Below are positions 9,178-17,141 of a stretch of DNA of 59,501 nucleotides, one piece after another (position 1 is the stretch's first letter; every line of letters begins with the position of its first letter). A program made the position numbers and the translations under genes. The stretch spans positions 1 through 59,501 of the forward strand of contig NZ_CAJYQD010000035.1 in the NCBI RefSeq assembly GCF_913776855.1. Direction: 5' to 3'. The stretch comes from an uncultured Sphingomonas sp. Its GTDB lineage: Bacteria; Pseudomonadota; Alphaproteobacteria; Sphingomonadales; Sphingomonadaceae. A model generated the notes under the pieces. The model did not search any database. It saw only the letters and a program-made list of their open reading frames with translations, and had not been told where the DNA came from.

Positions 9178-9263
9178 GACATCATCTCCTGTTTGTTACA
9201 TCGTGATGACATCAATGTTTCATTTTAAAGACGGTTGCACAAGCGATCTGACCGGCTTCAGAC

Positions 9264-9292
9264 ACAAAAAAGGGCGACCCGAAGGCCGCCCC
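9264..9292 (-). terminator. Intrinsic terminator of the tonB-exbB-exbD-exbD cluster
   Basis: Read on the minus strand, GGGCGGCC-TTCG-GGTCGCCC forms a hairpin with a UUCG-type loop and one mismatch, followed by TTTTTTG. It lies 35 bases after the last exbD stop at 9327. Confidence 0.85.
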
Positions 9293-9326
9293 TGATCGCC
9301 GTTGTTCCGGCCGGGCAAATCGCGGG

Positions 9327-9755
9327 TCAGAAGTCGCCGCGATACTGCTCGTTACCGACGAAGCCGAGCTTCGTCACATTGGCGCGCTTGACGATCGCCA
9401 GCACCCCGTCGACCACTTCATACCGCGCAGTCGCGTCGGGCTGGAAGTGAAGTTCCGGCTGCGGGCTCATCGCCACGGTCTGATCCAGATACTGGGTCAG
9501 CGTGACCTCATCGACCGGCGAGCCGTTCCAGAAGGTCTGGCCCTGTGCGTTGATCGAGATCTTGTTCTTCTGCGGGTCGATGTTGTTCTGCGGCCGATTG
9601 TCTGGCTGCGGAAGGTCGACCTTCACCGCGTGGCTCTGGATCGGAATGGTGATGATGAACATGATCAGCAGCACGAGCAGCACGTCGATCAACGGCGTCG
9701 TGTTCATGTCCATCATCGGTTCGTCGTCTGCGCGACCGCCGCCACTCATTGCCAT
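9327..9755 (-). CDS. exbD: ExbD-family biopolymer transporter (second copy)
   Basis: This is a 142-residue ExbD/TolR protein. After a short cytoplasmic tail, MDMNTTPLIDVLLVLLIMFI (about 16-35) is the single transmembrane helix, with the essential proton-carrying aspartate at Asp24. The rest is the periplasmic domain that contacts TonB. With ExbB it converts proton flow into TonB movement for uptake through outer-membrane receptors. The ATG at 9755 is preceded by TAGGAG. It follows the first exbD by 12 bases and is the last gene before a strong terminator. It differs from the first copy in the periplasmic part (PQKNKISINAQGQTFWNG), so the two may form a heteromeric ExbD set. Confidence 0.93.
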   Translation of the reverse strand: MAMSGGGRADDEPMMDMNTTPLIDVLLVLLIMFIITIPIQSHAVKVDLPQPDNRPQNNIDPQKNKISINAQGQTFWNGSPVDEVTLTQYLDQTVAMSPQPELHFQPDATARYEVVDGVLAIVKRANVTKLGFVGNEQYRGDF

Positions 9756-9767
9756 GTCAGGCTACTC

Positions 9768-10253
9768 CTATTGACGCGTGCGCGGCGTGGTGTTCGGGTC
9801 CGGTTCGGAAATGAACCCGACCTTGGTGAACCCGGCCGACTGCATCGTGTAGATCGTGCCGCCGATGCAACGATACGGCGTGTTCACGTCGCCGCGAATA
9901 TGCACTTCCGGCAATTCGAGGTTCGGGTTGCCGATGCCACCCTGGCGGGCGACTTCGTCTTCCAGCTTCTTGACCGCGCGGGTGCGCAGTTCGTCTGCCG
10001 TTACCCGAGTCAGACCCCAATATACCGCGCACTGGCCATCGAGGCCCTGCACCGACAACGAGACGTTTTCCGGCTTGGTCGTCGTCGGTTCGAACACGAC
10101 CTTCGGGACCTTTAGGCCGCTCACCTGCTGGACCACGACCGGAACCGCGATCAGGAAGATGATCAGCAGCACGAGCATGACGTCAACGAGCGGCGTGGTA
10201 TTGATGTCCGAGAGGGGGGCTTCATCGCCGCCGTCGCCAACACTCATCGCCAT
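9768..10253 (-). CDS. exbD: ExbD-family biopolymer transporter (first copy)
   Basis: This is a 161-residue ExbD/TolR protein with the family core DINTTPLVDVMLVLLIIFL (about 16-34); Asp24 is the expected membrane carboxylate. It has a longer periplasmic domain than the downstream copy. It contains two cysteines (GQCAVYWG and YRCIGG) that could form a periplasmic disulfide. The ATG at 10253 has GGATAG upstream. It lies between exbB and the second exbD in a four-gene minus-strand cluster starting with tonB. Two exbD genes after one exbB is also the arrangement of the Xanthomonas TonB system, where one copy can be dispensable for iron uptake and needed for other roles; specialisation here is inferred from that. 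Confidence 0.93.
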   Translation of the reverse strand: MAMSVGDGGDEAPLSDINTTPLVDVMLVLLIIFLIAVPVVVQQVSGLKVPKVVFEPTTTKPENVSLSVQGLDGQCAVYWGLTRVTADELRTRAVKKLEDEVARQGGIGNPNLELPEVHIRGDVNTPYRCIGGTIYTMQSAGFTKVGFISEPDPNTTPRTRQ

Positions 10254-10328
10254 GAGGCTATCCTATCCACTTCTACTCAATCGAACCGCCGGACCCGATC
10301 ACGGACCCGGCGGTAGTGCGCCGTCAGA

Positions 10329-11123
10329 TCAGGCGCGCGGTGCGGTCGGCACGCCACCGGCCTGACCGGCGGTGGTGCTGCCGACTGCCGGCTTGGCAAC
10401 CGGGGCCGGGCCACGAGCGGCGATGGTCGGACGAACCGCGCCGTTCGACGCGAGATAGCCCAGCACGTCGTTCGAGAACGACGACAGGTCCTTCTGGATC
10501 GACTTGTTGCGGCTCTGCAGCCAGTTGTAGGCAAGCACGGCGGGAACCGCGACGACCAGACCGATGGCGGTCATGATGAGCGCTTCACCGACCGGACCGG
10601 CGACGTCACCGATGGCGGCCTGACCGGCGGCACCGATCTTCACCAGCGCGCGGTAGATGCCGACCACGGTACCGAACAGACCGACGAACGGCGAGGTAGC
10701 GCCGACGGTCGCTAGGAACGGCAGGCCGCTGTTCAGCTTCGAGTTGATCGCCGATTCCGAACGGGCGAGCGAACCGTGGAGCCAGTCATGCGCTTCGACC
10801 GGATCGGTCAGCTTGCCATGCTGTTCCTGTGCGGCGAGGCCGTCGTCGACGATCTGACGATAGGCCGAGTTCTTGTCGAGCTTGGCAGCGCCTTCACGGA
10901 GCGAGTTCGACTGCCAGAACGAGGCACGGACGCGCTTCGCCTGGTTCATGATCTTCTGCTGTTCGAACAGCTTGGTGAACAGGATGTAGAACGAGCCGAC
11001 CGACATGATGACGAGAATGACCAGCGTGCTGATCGCGATCGCGCCGCCCTGCTGCAGTGCCTCGTAGAAGCCGAAGTTCGGAGCCCCGGCGGGCGCACCG
11101 GCGGCAAGGATGGGGGTGAGCAT
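10329..11123 (-). CDS. exbB: ExbB proton channel, MotA/TolQ/ExbB family
   Basis: This 264-residue inner-membrane protein has three helices: one near 28-50, and the paired channel helices containing ATVGATSPFVGLFGTVVGI and ALIMTAIGLVVAVPAVLAYN. A cytoplasmic domain lies between helices 1 and 2, as usual in the family. A Pro/Ala/Gly-rich tail of about 30 residues extends past the normal end (ARGPAPVAKPAVG onward) and is probably disordered. It forms the pentameric channel around ExbD and powers TonB. The ATG at 11123 is preceded by AAGGAAA. It sits 85 bases after tonB and 75 before the first exbD. Confidence 0.93.
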   Translation of the reverse strand: MLTPILAAGAPAGAPNFGFYEALQQGGAIAISTLVILVIMSVGSFYILFTKLFEQQKIMNQAKRVRASFWQSNSLREGAAKLDKNSAYRQIVDDGLAAQEQHGKLTDPVEAHDWLHGSLARSESAINSKLNSGLPFLATVGATSPFVGLFGTVVGIYRALVKIGAAGQAAIGDVAGPVGEALIMTAIGLVVAVPAVLAYNWLQSRNKSIQKDLSSFSNDVLGYLASNGAVRPTIAARGPAPVAKPAVGSTTAGQAGGVPTAPRA

Positions 11124-11208
11124 CGAATAGTTTCCTTAGAGCTGATATGTTCTGGAAGAATATTGCCCCGGACGGCCCCGCGACCCGGAAGTCGCGAGGT
11201 ACCCGGTC

Positions 11209-11901
11209 TTACCGATCTGCCGGCAGCTGCCAGCGAACGCGACGCGACGAACTCGACCGGATCGCATTGCCGGCCTGATCGAGCGCCGGGCTGTACCGGC
11301 CGCGACGAGTGATCGCGGAGCAGGCAGCGCGATCAAGCGCAGCCGAACCGGACGATGACGTCACGCGGCAGTTTTCGACACGACCCTGCGTGTTGATGTC
11401 CCAAGCGATTGCCGTCACGCCTTCGTCGCCGCTGTTCAGCGCGCTGGGCGGATAGTCGTCGTTGGTGATCCACTGCGCAGGATCGCCCTTTGCCCCCGCG
11501 GCCTTGCTGACCACGGGCGCCGGCGGCGCGGGAGGCGCGACCGGAGCCGGCGGTGCGGGCGGGCCGGCGGTCGGAATCGGCGCATAGGTCGGCGGCGGCG
11601 TCGTCACCGACTGCATCACCACAGGCGGCGGGGCCTGCGTGCGAACGATCGGCGGCGGCGTCACGACCGGCGGCGGCGACTGCGGCTGCGGCTGCTCGGG
11701 CGGTGGCGGGGGAGGAGGAATCTCCTCGGGCGGGGGCGGCGGTTCCTCGACGTCGAATGTCTCGGTGTCTTCGACCGCCTTCTTCACATATTTATAGGCA
11801 AGGCCGGAAATGAACGCATACCCGATCAGCACGTGGAGCAACCCCACGATGATCAGCGCGACGATCCGGCCACTACCTGCTTTTTGGTCAGCGTAAGCCA
11901 T
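11209..11901 (-). CDS. tonB: TonB energy transducer
   Basis: This 230-residue protein has the full TonB architecture. A short cytoplasmic start is followed by one membrane helix (about 13-33), then a long proline-rich periplasmic spacer with PPPPPEEIPPPPPPPEQP-type runs (about 52-135), then a C-terminal domain with YPPSALNSGDEGVTAIAWD, which contacts the TonB box of outer-membrane receptors. Two cysteines in the C-terminal domain (ENCRV, RAACSA) may pair. The ATG at 11901 has GAGGAG upstream. As the first gene of tonB-exbB-exbD-exbD it is probably the main energiser for the many TonB-dependent receptors typical of sphingomonads. Confidence 0.93.
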   Translation of the reverse strand: MAYADQKAGSGRIVALIIVGLLHVLIGYAFISGLAYKYVKKAVEDTETFDVEEPPPPPEEIPPPPPPPEQPQPQSPPPVVTPPPIVRTQAPPPVVMQSVTTPPPTYAPIPTAGPPAPPAPVAPPAPPAPVVSKAAGAKGDPAQWITNDDYPPSALNSGDEGVTAIAWDINTQGRVENCRVTSSSGSAALDRAACSAITRRGRYSPALDQAGNAIRSSSSRRVRWQLPADR

Positions 11902-12124
11902 TCAGCAACCAAACTCCTCTAGCCCGGTACATTGGATCGATCCGTCCGGCGAAAACCGGCACGCAACGACCGCGTGTCCGGGGCTACGCGGCATTCCGGA
12001 CCGCGATTGTCTATCGCGGCCTTTTAAACGACGCAAACGCTTTGTCGGACGAAACATTCGTACAATCGCCCCATGACCGAAATAAGTCTGTAACCACGGT
12101 TTTCCGGGGGGTAAGAGCGAGTGC

Positions 12125-12985
12125 ATGAAACGCACTCCGCTCGCTACCGCAGCAATATCGCTTTGCATAGTCGCATGTTCGCCGGTTCTGGCCGGTCAGG
12201 GCGGGCCGGTTTCTGTTACCGCTACCGCCGATTCGACCCCGATCGCCTATGCCCGCCTCGCCCGGCTCGCGCTGGACAGCGACATCGTGCTGGACGCGAC
12301 GATTCGCTCGGTCGCCCGGATCGCACCTGACGAGGCGCCCGGCCTCGCCGCCGGCCATGTCCGGTTCTACGTCACGGCCGATGTCGGCGCGCTGATTCGG
12401 GCGAACGGCCCCCTGCCCGCCAGGATCGGTTACCTGGTCGACGTGCCGTTCGACCCGCGCGGCCGTGCGCCCAACCTGAAGCGGCAGCGTGTCGTCGCCT
12501 TTGCCCGCGCGGTGGCTGGGCGTCCCGATCAGGTACAATTGGTCACGCCCGACGCACAGTTCGCCTGGGCACCCACGCTGGACCAGCGGGTGCGCGACGT
12601 GGTGCGCGACGTCATCGCCCCCGACGCGCCGCCCGCGATCACCGGCATCGGCAACGCCTTTCACGTCCCCGGCACCCTGCCCGGCGAGGGCGAGACGCAG
12701 ATTTTCCTGCAGACGACCAATGGCGCGCCGGTGTCGCTCCTGATCCTGCGCCGTCCGGGGGAGCAGCGCCGCTGGGCCTTGTCGCTGGGCGACATCATCG
12801 ATGAAGCGGGCGGCGCGCCCAAGCCCGATACGCTGGCATGGTATCGACTGGCCTGCGGCTTGCCCGCGACGCTGCCCGAGACGAGCCTGCAGTCGCAGGA
12901 CGCCGACAATGCCGCGATCGCCCGCGACGATTTCGCGTTCGTTCGCGAATCGCTCGGTCGCTGCGACGACGGTCGGGACGGCTGA
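12125..12985 (+). CDS. Exported conserved hypothetical protein
   Basis: This 286-residue protein begins with a secretion signal. The hydrophobic stretch can be read as a lipobox (CIVAC, modified Cys18) or as ordinary cleavage after VLA (residue 23), so membrane anchoring is uncertain. The mature region contains a repeated ARLARLALDSDIVLDATIRS-like helical segment early on and no motif I recognise. It converges on the folB/SDR pair with an 8-base gap and lies opposite tonB, sharing the 223-base intergenic region 11902-12124. Codon use and reading-frame bias match real sphingomonad genes. I assign no function. Confidence 0.7.
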   Translation: MKRTPLATAAISLCIVACSPVLAGQGGPVSVTATADSTPIAYARLARLALDSDIVLDATIRSVARIAPDEAPGLAAGHVRFYVTADVGALIRANGPLPARIGYLVDVPFDPRGRAPNLKRQRVVAFARAVAGRPDQVQLVTPDAQFAWAPTLDQRVRDVVRDVIAPDAPPAITGIGNAFHVPGTLPGEGETQIFLQTTNGAPVSLLILRRPGEQRRWALSLGDIIDEAGGAPKPDTLAWYRLACGLPATLPETSLQSQDADNAAIARDDFAFVRESLGRCDDGRDG

Positions 12986-12993
12986 CCCCGCCT

Positions 12994-13743
12994 TCAGCGC
13001 GCCAGATGGACGAAATCCCGTTCGAACCAGACCAGCCCGGCCCCGCCATCGACATAGAGTATCTGCCCGGTCGAGGCGCCGGCCCGAGCCAAGAACAGGA
13101 CCGCGTCGGCAACCTGATCGACCGTCGGCAGCCGGTCGAGCGGCATCAGCGCCGCAAGCCGCTCGACCTGTTCGGGGCTGTAGTCGTCGGTCGCCAGCGT
13201 CAGCCCCGGAGCGACGCCATTGACCCGGACGCGCGGCGCCAGGGCCAGCGCAAGCGTCCGCGTCGCCTCCCCCAACGCCTGTTTCGACAAGGTATAGGCA
13301 AGCTGGTCGCGATGAGGGTGGGCGATACGCTGGTCGAGGATGTTGACCACCGCACTTCCCCCCTGTTCGGCCAGCGCGGTTGCCAGCACGAACGGCGCGG
13401 CGGCATTCACCGCGAAATGCGCGGCCAGTGAATCGACCGTCGGATAGCTTGCATCGTCCGCTCGAAAACAGGACGCATTGTTAACCAGCAGGTCGACCCG
13501 CCGTCCGAACCGCGCTGATACCGCCGCGATCAGCCCGCCGGCCGCCTCACCATCGGCCAGATCGGCTGCGAACACGTAATGTTTCGCCCCCGCCGCCGCG
13601 ATCGCCGCGACGACCCCTGTCTCCGGCTCGCCCGGATGCGATGCATGGAGGGCGACATCATGGCCGGCCTGTGCCAGCCGCACGGCGATATGGCCGCCCA
13701 GCCGCCGGAAGCTGCCAGTGATCAGCGCCAGCGGGCGGCTCAC
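12994..13743 (-). CDS. SDR-family pteridine reductase (FolM/PTR1-like)
   Basis: This 249-residue short-chain dehydrogenase has a nucleotide motif of pteridine-reductase type, ITGSFRRLGGHIA (8-20), then NNAS (88-91) and YTLSK (Tyr150, Lys154). The usual catalytic serine is replaced by aspartate in NILDQ (Asp137). PTR1-type enzymes also use Asp with Tyr 13 residues later, which is the spacing here. It probably reduces dihydromonapterin or dihydrofolate with NADPH. I chose the GTG at 13743: it overlaps the folB stop as GTGA, and the longer frame (to 13992) is only out-of-frame folB sequence. The coupling to folB supports a pterin role. A generic SDR is the alternative. Confidence 0.85.
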   Translation of the reverse strand: MSRPLALITGSFRRLGGHIAVRLAQAGHDVALHASHPGEPETGVVAAIAAAGAKHYVFAADLADGEAAGGLIAAVSARFGRRVDLLVNNASCFRADDASYPTVDSLAAHFAVNAAAPFVLATALAEQGGSAVVNILDQRIAHPHRDQLAYTLSKQALGEATRTLALALAPRVRVNGVAPGLTLATDDYSPEQVERLAALMPLDRLPTVDQVADAVLFLARAGASTGQILYVDGGAGLVWFERDFVHLAR

Positions 13744-14111
13744 CGCCGATGCCGGACCATGGTGACGCCGATCGATTCGCCCGCTTCGGCGATGGCCAGC
13801 TTCACGATGCGGATCTTCACCCGTTGCACGCGCGGATCGGACAGGAACAGCGTGTCGACGATATGGTCGGCAACACCTTCGATCAGGGTAAAATGGACCC
13901 CTTGCGGCAGTGACGTGGTAGCCGCTTCCTTCAAGTCCATATAGCTTTTCGATGCCGACAGCGGCGTATCGGGCGTGAAGCGTTCGGGGCAATCGAGGTC
14001 GACCGTCATCGAAATGCGCAGCGGCTGCGGCAGATGGGTTTCCTCGGAATAAATGCCGGTCAGGACATTCACTTCGACATCATGGACTTCAAGCTGAAGC
14101 GAATCGCGCAA
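13740..14111 (-). CDS. folB: Dihydroneopterin aldolase
   Basis: This 123-residue T-fold enzyme cleaves 7,8-dihydroneopterin to 6-hydroxymethyl-dihydropterin and glycolaldehyde in folate synthesis. It shows the family GIYSEE turn with the substrate-anchoring glutamate (about Glu23) and the C-terminal strand KIRIVKLAIA with the conserved lysine. Length fits FolB (about 120). Its stop overlaps the start of the SDR gene by four bases, so the two form a coupled folate/pterin pair. It is divergent from the acetyltransferase at 14241 with 129 bases between. Confidence 0.93.
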   Translation of the reverse strand: MRDSLQLEVHDVEVNVLTGIYSEETHLPQPLRISMTVDLDCPERFTPDTPLSASKSYMDLKEAATTSLPQGVHFTLIEGVADHIVDTLFLSDPRVQRVKIRIVKLAIAEAGESIGVTMVRHRR

Positions 14112-14240
14112 GCGGCACCTGTCATCATGTGGGAATATGCGCGCGATAGCAGAAGGGCGCGAGCGCGTAAGCCGCCCGGTAATCTTCGCTTGTGCCCGGC
14201 CGATGCGACGGTACAGGCGCGTCCAGCATCCGTTTGTCGA

Positions 14241-14750
14241 ATGGACCGAATATTGCCCGACCTGTTGCCCCTGGCCACCGTTCCCGTCGCCGATGTCGAG
14301 GCATTGCTCGACGCCGCGTTCGGTCCCGAGCGGCGCGGACGAACGGCCTATCGCGTGCGAGCCGGGCTATCGGTGATCGACGCGCTTAGCTTTGCGCGGG
14401 TCGAGGACGATCGGTTGATCGGCTGTATCCAGTGCTGGCCGGTGCAACTCGATGGCGACGATGGCCGGGTGTTGCCGCTGGTCATGGTCGGCCCGGTGGC
14501 GGTCGCACCCGACAGGCAGGGATTGGGGATCGGCCACGCGCTGATGCAGCGGGCGATCGCGACGGCGGGCGACGACGCACCGCTGATGCTGGTCGGCGAT
14601 GCGCCCTATTATCAGCGCTTCGGCTTCACCGCCGAGCGGACCGGCGGGTGGCGGCTGCCCGGTCCCTATGACCAGGCGCGGCTGCTGTCGCGTGGGACGG
14701 TGCCGCTGCGGTCGGGCATTCTCGCCCCCCGGATCGCGCTGGCGGCCTGA
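14241..14750 (+). CDS. GNAT-family N-acetyltransferase
   Basis: This 169-residue protein contains the acetyl-CoA binding signature VGPVAVAPDRQGLGIGHALM (about 83-102), followed by the helix and the terminal motif PYYQRFGFTAERTGGW typical of YhbS-like GNAT enzymes. It probably transfers an acetyl group to a small amine or protein; the substrate is unknown. I chose the ATG at 14241 because the longer frame runs back through the folB gene and its promoter region. No strong ribosome binding site is visible. The next gene starts 41 bases downstream on the same strand. Confidence 0.85.
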   Translation: MDRILPDLLPLATVPVADVEALLDAAFGPERRGRTAYRVRAGLSVIDALSFARVEDDRLIGCIQCWPVQLDGDDGRVLPLVMVGPVAVAPDRQGLGIGHALMQRAIATAGDDAPLMLVGDAPYYQRFGFTAERTGGWRLPGPYDQARLLSRGTVPLRSGILAPRIALAA

Positions 14751-14791
14751 ACCCCTTGTCGCAGGCGGGCAGAGCGAGCTAACGGATTTCC

Positions 14792-15355
14792 ATGCCCATG
14801 CAGCCTCCTGCCGATTTCGCTTCACTGTCGCTTGCCGAGGTGGCGCGCCTTGCCGCCGAGGCGAAGTTGCCGCCCGTCGAGCGCTGGAACCCGACCCATT
14901 GCGGCGACAGCGAGATGCGGATCGCCGCCGATGGCAGCTGGTTTCACCAAGGCAGCCCGATCGCGCATGCAGAGATGGTCCGGCTGTTCGCAACGATCCT
15001 GCGGCGCGAACCTGACGGCTCGCACGTGCTGGTGACCCCGGTCGAAAAGCTGTCGATCGCGGTCGATGACGCACCGTTCGTCGCGGTCGAGGCGAAGCTG
15101 TCGGGTGACGGCGATCAGGGCCGCATCGCCTTTCGCCTCAATACCGATGAAATGGCGGTGGCCGATGCCGACCATCCGATCCGGATCGAGGGGACGGTGG
15201 ATACCCCCCGCCCCTATCTGCGGGTCCGGGGCGGCATGGATGCGCTGATTGCACGGACGGTCTTCTACGAACTGGTCGAACAGCTGGTCGCCGGGCCGGA
15301 TGGGCGGCGCGGATTGTGGAGCGAGGGCGCGTTCTTCCCGTTCGAGCCGGCATGA
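14792..15355 (+). CDS. DUF1285 protein
   Basis: This 187-residue protein matches the DUF1285 pattern: PVERWNPTHCGDSEMRI near the start, the FHQGSPI loop, ILRREPDG, and an EDAPF-like segment (VDDAPFVAVEAKL). It is soluble with no signal peptide. The stop overlaps the NUDIX start (ATGA at 15352-15355), and the NUDIX gene overlaps cca in turn. This three-gene arrangement recurs in alphaproteobacteria and suggests a link to nucleotide or tRNA maintenance, but the molecular function is unknown. Confidence 0.85.
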   Translation: MPMQPPADFASLSLAEVARLAAEAKLPPVERWNPTHCGDSEMRIAADGSWFHQGSPIAHAEMVRLFATILRREPDGSHVLVTPVEKLSIAVDDAPFVAVEAKLSGDGDQGRIAFRLNTDEMAVADADHPIRIEGTVDTPRPYLRVRGGMDALIARTVFYELVEQLVAGPDGRRGLWSEGAFFPFEPA

Positions 15356-15942
15356 CGCTGGCGGAGCGGTTGCGGGCGCGGCTCGCGGCCCCCGCCGGAC
15401 CGTTGCTGGTGGGGGACCTGAACGGCGAGGCACCGATGCCCGCGACGGGATGGCGTCCGGCGGCGGTGCTGATCGCGGTGACCGATCGGACGGAACCGGG
15501 TGTATTGCTGACCCAGCGGACCGGTGACCTGCGCACCCATGCGGGGCAGGTGGCGTTTCCCGGCGGCAGCATCGACGCGCAGGATACCGGGCCAGTCGGC
15601 GCGGCGCTGCGCGAGGCGGCCGAGGAGATCGCGCTGCCTGGTGACACGGCAGAGGTCGTGGCGACGCTCGACCGCTATCACACGGTGACCGGGTTCGAAG
15701 TGACGCCGGTCCTGGCGACCGTGCCCGCCGACCTGCCGCTGACCCCCCATCCGCGGGAGGTCGATGCGATCTTCGAAGTGCCGCTTGCCTTCCTGCTTGA
15801 CCCTGCGAACCACGGGCGTGGCAGCCGGTGGCACGACGGGCGGGAGCGACAATTTTACGAACTGATCTTTGGCGAACGGCGCATCTGGGGTGCGACCGCC
15901 GCGATGATCGTCAATCTGGCGCAAAGACTTACATGGCCGTGA
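15352..15942 (+). CDS. NUDIX hydrolase, CoA-pyrophosphatase type
   Basis: This 196-residue protein has the NudL/coenzyme-A pyrophosphatase pattern: LLTQRTGDLRTHAGQVAFPG (about 52-71), a D-rich turn, then ALREAAEEI (85-93), the catalytic part of the Nudix box. It probably hydrolyses CoA or a related nucleoside diphosphate derivative. The ATG at 15352 overlaps the DUF1285 stop by four bases, indicating translational coupling; the longer upstream frame is shadow. Its 3' end overlaps cca by 10 bases. Another Nudix substrate is possible. Confidence 0.88.
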   Translation: MTLAERLRARLAAPAGPLLVGDLNGEAPMPATGWRPAAVLIAVTDRTEPGVLLTQRTGDLRTHAGQVAFPGGSIDAQDTGPVGAALREAAEEIALPGDTAEVVATLDRYHTVTGFEVTPVLATVPADLPLTPHPREVDAIFEVPLAFLLDPANHGRGSRWHDGRERQFYELIFGERRIWGATAAMIVNLAQRLTWP

Positions 15943-17141
15943 CCGAACCTGCCACTCTTCCCCCCGCCGACTGGATGACGCGGCCCGGCCTCGACCGGCT
16001 CGCCGAGGCGCTGGGCGCCGACGCGGGGGCCGCACGCTATGTCGGCGGAGCGGTACGCGACACGTTGCTCGGCATTCCCGTCGCCGACATCGACGTCGCG
16101 ACGATCCACCCCCCGCAGGAGGTCGTCCGCCGGTTGCAGGCGGCGGGGATCAAGGCGGTGCCGACCGGCATCGCGCATGGCACGGTCACCGCGGTCGCCG
16201 AAGGCACGGTGGTCGAGGTGACAACGCTGCGCCGGGATGTCGCCACCGATGGCCGCCATGCCGAGGTCGCGTTCACCGACGATTGGCAGGCGGATGCGGC
16301 ACGCCGCGATTTCACGATGAACGCGCTGTATGCCGATATGGCCAGCCACCGGCTGTACGACCATTTCGGCGGGATCACCGACCTGCGCGCCGGCCGCATC
16401 CGCTTCATCGGTGATCCGCTGCGCCGTATCGCCGAGGATCATCTGCGTATCCTGCGCTTCTTCCGCTTCCTGGCACGGTTCGGCAACGCGCCGGACGAAG
16501 CGGGGCTGGCGGCGTGCGTCGCACGGGCCAACGACCTGATGGCGCTGTCGCGCGAGCGGATCGCCGACGAACTGCTAAAGCTTCTGGTCGCGCGCGACGC
16601 CATCGGCGTCCTGCGGCTTATGATCGATCATGCCATATGGCAGCCGGTCCTGCCGGAGTTCGACGCCGCCGGCATCGATCGCCTCGCCGCGCTGGTCGAC
16701 GGGGAAACGGCGGCGGCCATCGCGCCGGACCCGATCCGCCGCCTCGCCGCACTGCTCGACGCCGGCAACGCGGAAGGGGTCACCGCCCGGCTGAAATTGT
16801 CCAATGCCCAGCGCAAGCGGGTCGGCGTCGCGCTCGGCGATGCGACGGGTAGCCCGCTGGCACTCGGCTATCGCCTTGGCATTGAGGGCGCGATCGACCG
16901 GCTGCTGCTGGGCGGCGATCCGGCGGCGGCGGCGACCGTCGCCGGCTGGACGCGGCCCAGCCTGCCGCTGTCGGGCGGTGCGCTGGTCGAACGCGGCCTT
17001 GCGCGTGGCCCCGATGTGGCGCGCGCGCTGCGACAGGTCGAGGACAGGTGGATCGCCGAGGGCTTTCCCGATGCGGAACGAACGGCGGCGATCGCCGACG
17101 ACGTGGTGGCTCAGGCGTTGCGCGCGACCAGCAAGGCGTAG
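15933..17141 (+). CDS. cca: CCA tRNA nucleotidyltransferase
   Basis: This 402-residue class II nucleotidyltransferase is of the poly(A)-polymerase/CCA-adding type. YVGGAVRD (36-43) and the metal-binding pair DID (52-54) form the catalytic head. ARRDFTMNALY is the second head motif, and GDPLRRIAEDHLRILRFFRF is the neck motif. It builds or repairs the 3' CCA of tRNAs. The ATG at 15933 lies within the end of the NUDIX gene. The 3' end overlaps the convergent GGDEF/EAL gene by 31 bases. Confidence 0.92.
   Translation: MAVTEPATLPPADWMTRPGLDRLAEALGADAGAARYVGGAVRDTLLGIPVADIDVATIHPPQEVVRRLQAAGIKAVPTGIAHGTVTAVAEGTVVEVTTLRRDVATDGRHAEVAFTDDWQADAARRDFTMNALYADMASHRLYDHFGGITDLRAGRIRFIGDPLRRIAEDHLRILRFFRFLARFGNAPDEAGLAACVARANDLMALSRERIADELLKLLVARDAIGVLRLMIDHAIWQPVLPEFDAAGIDRLAALVDGETAAAIAPDPIRRLAALLDAGNAEGVTARLKLSNAQRKRVGVALGDATGSPLALGYRLGIEGAIDRLLLGGDPAAAATVAGWTRPSLPLSGGALVERGLARGPDVARALRQVEDRWIAEGFPDAERTAAIADDVVAQALRATSKA

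Noticed and set aside
9204..9214. Palindrome TGATGACATCA upstream of the TPR-like gene as an operator.
   Set aside because: Only 11 bases, no second copy and no adjacent regulator; could easily be chance.
13744..13992. N-terminal extension of the SDR gene.
   Set aside because: The extra 83 residues are the folB sequence read in another frame; the GTG at 13743 gives a normal SDR start.
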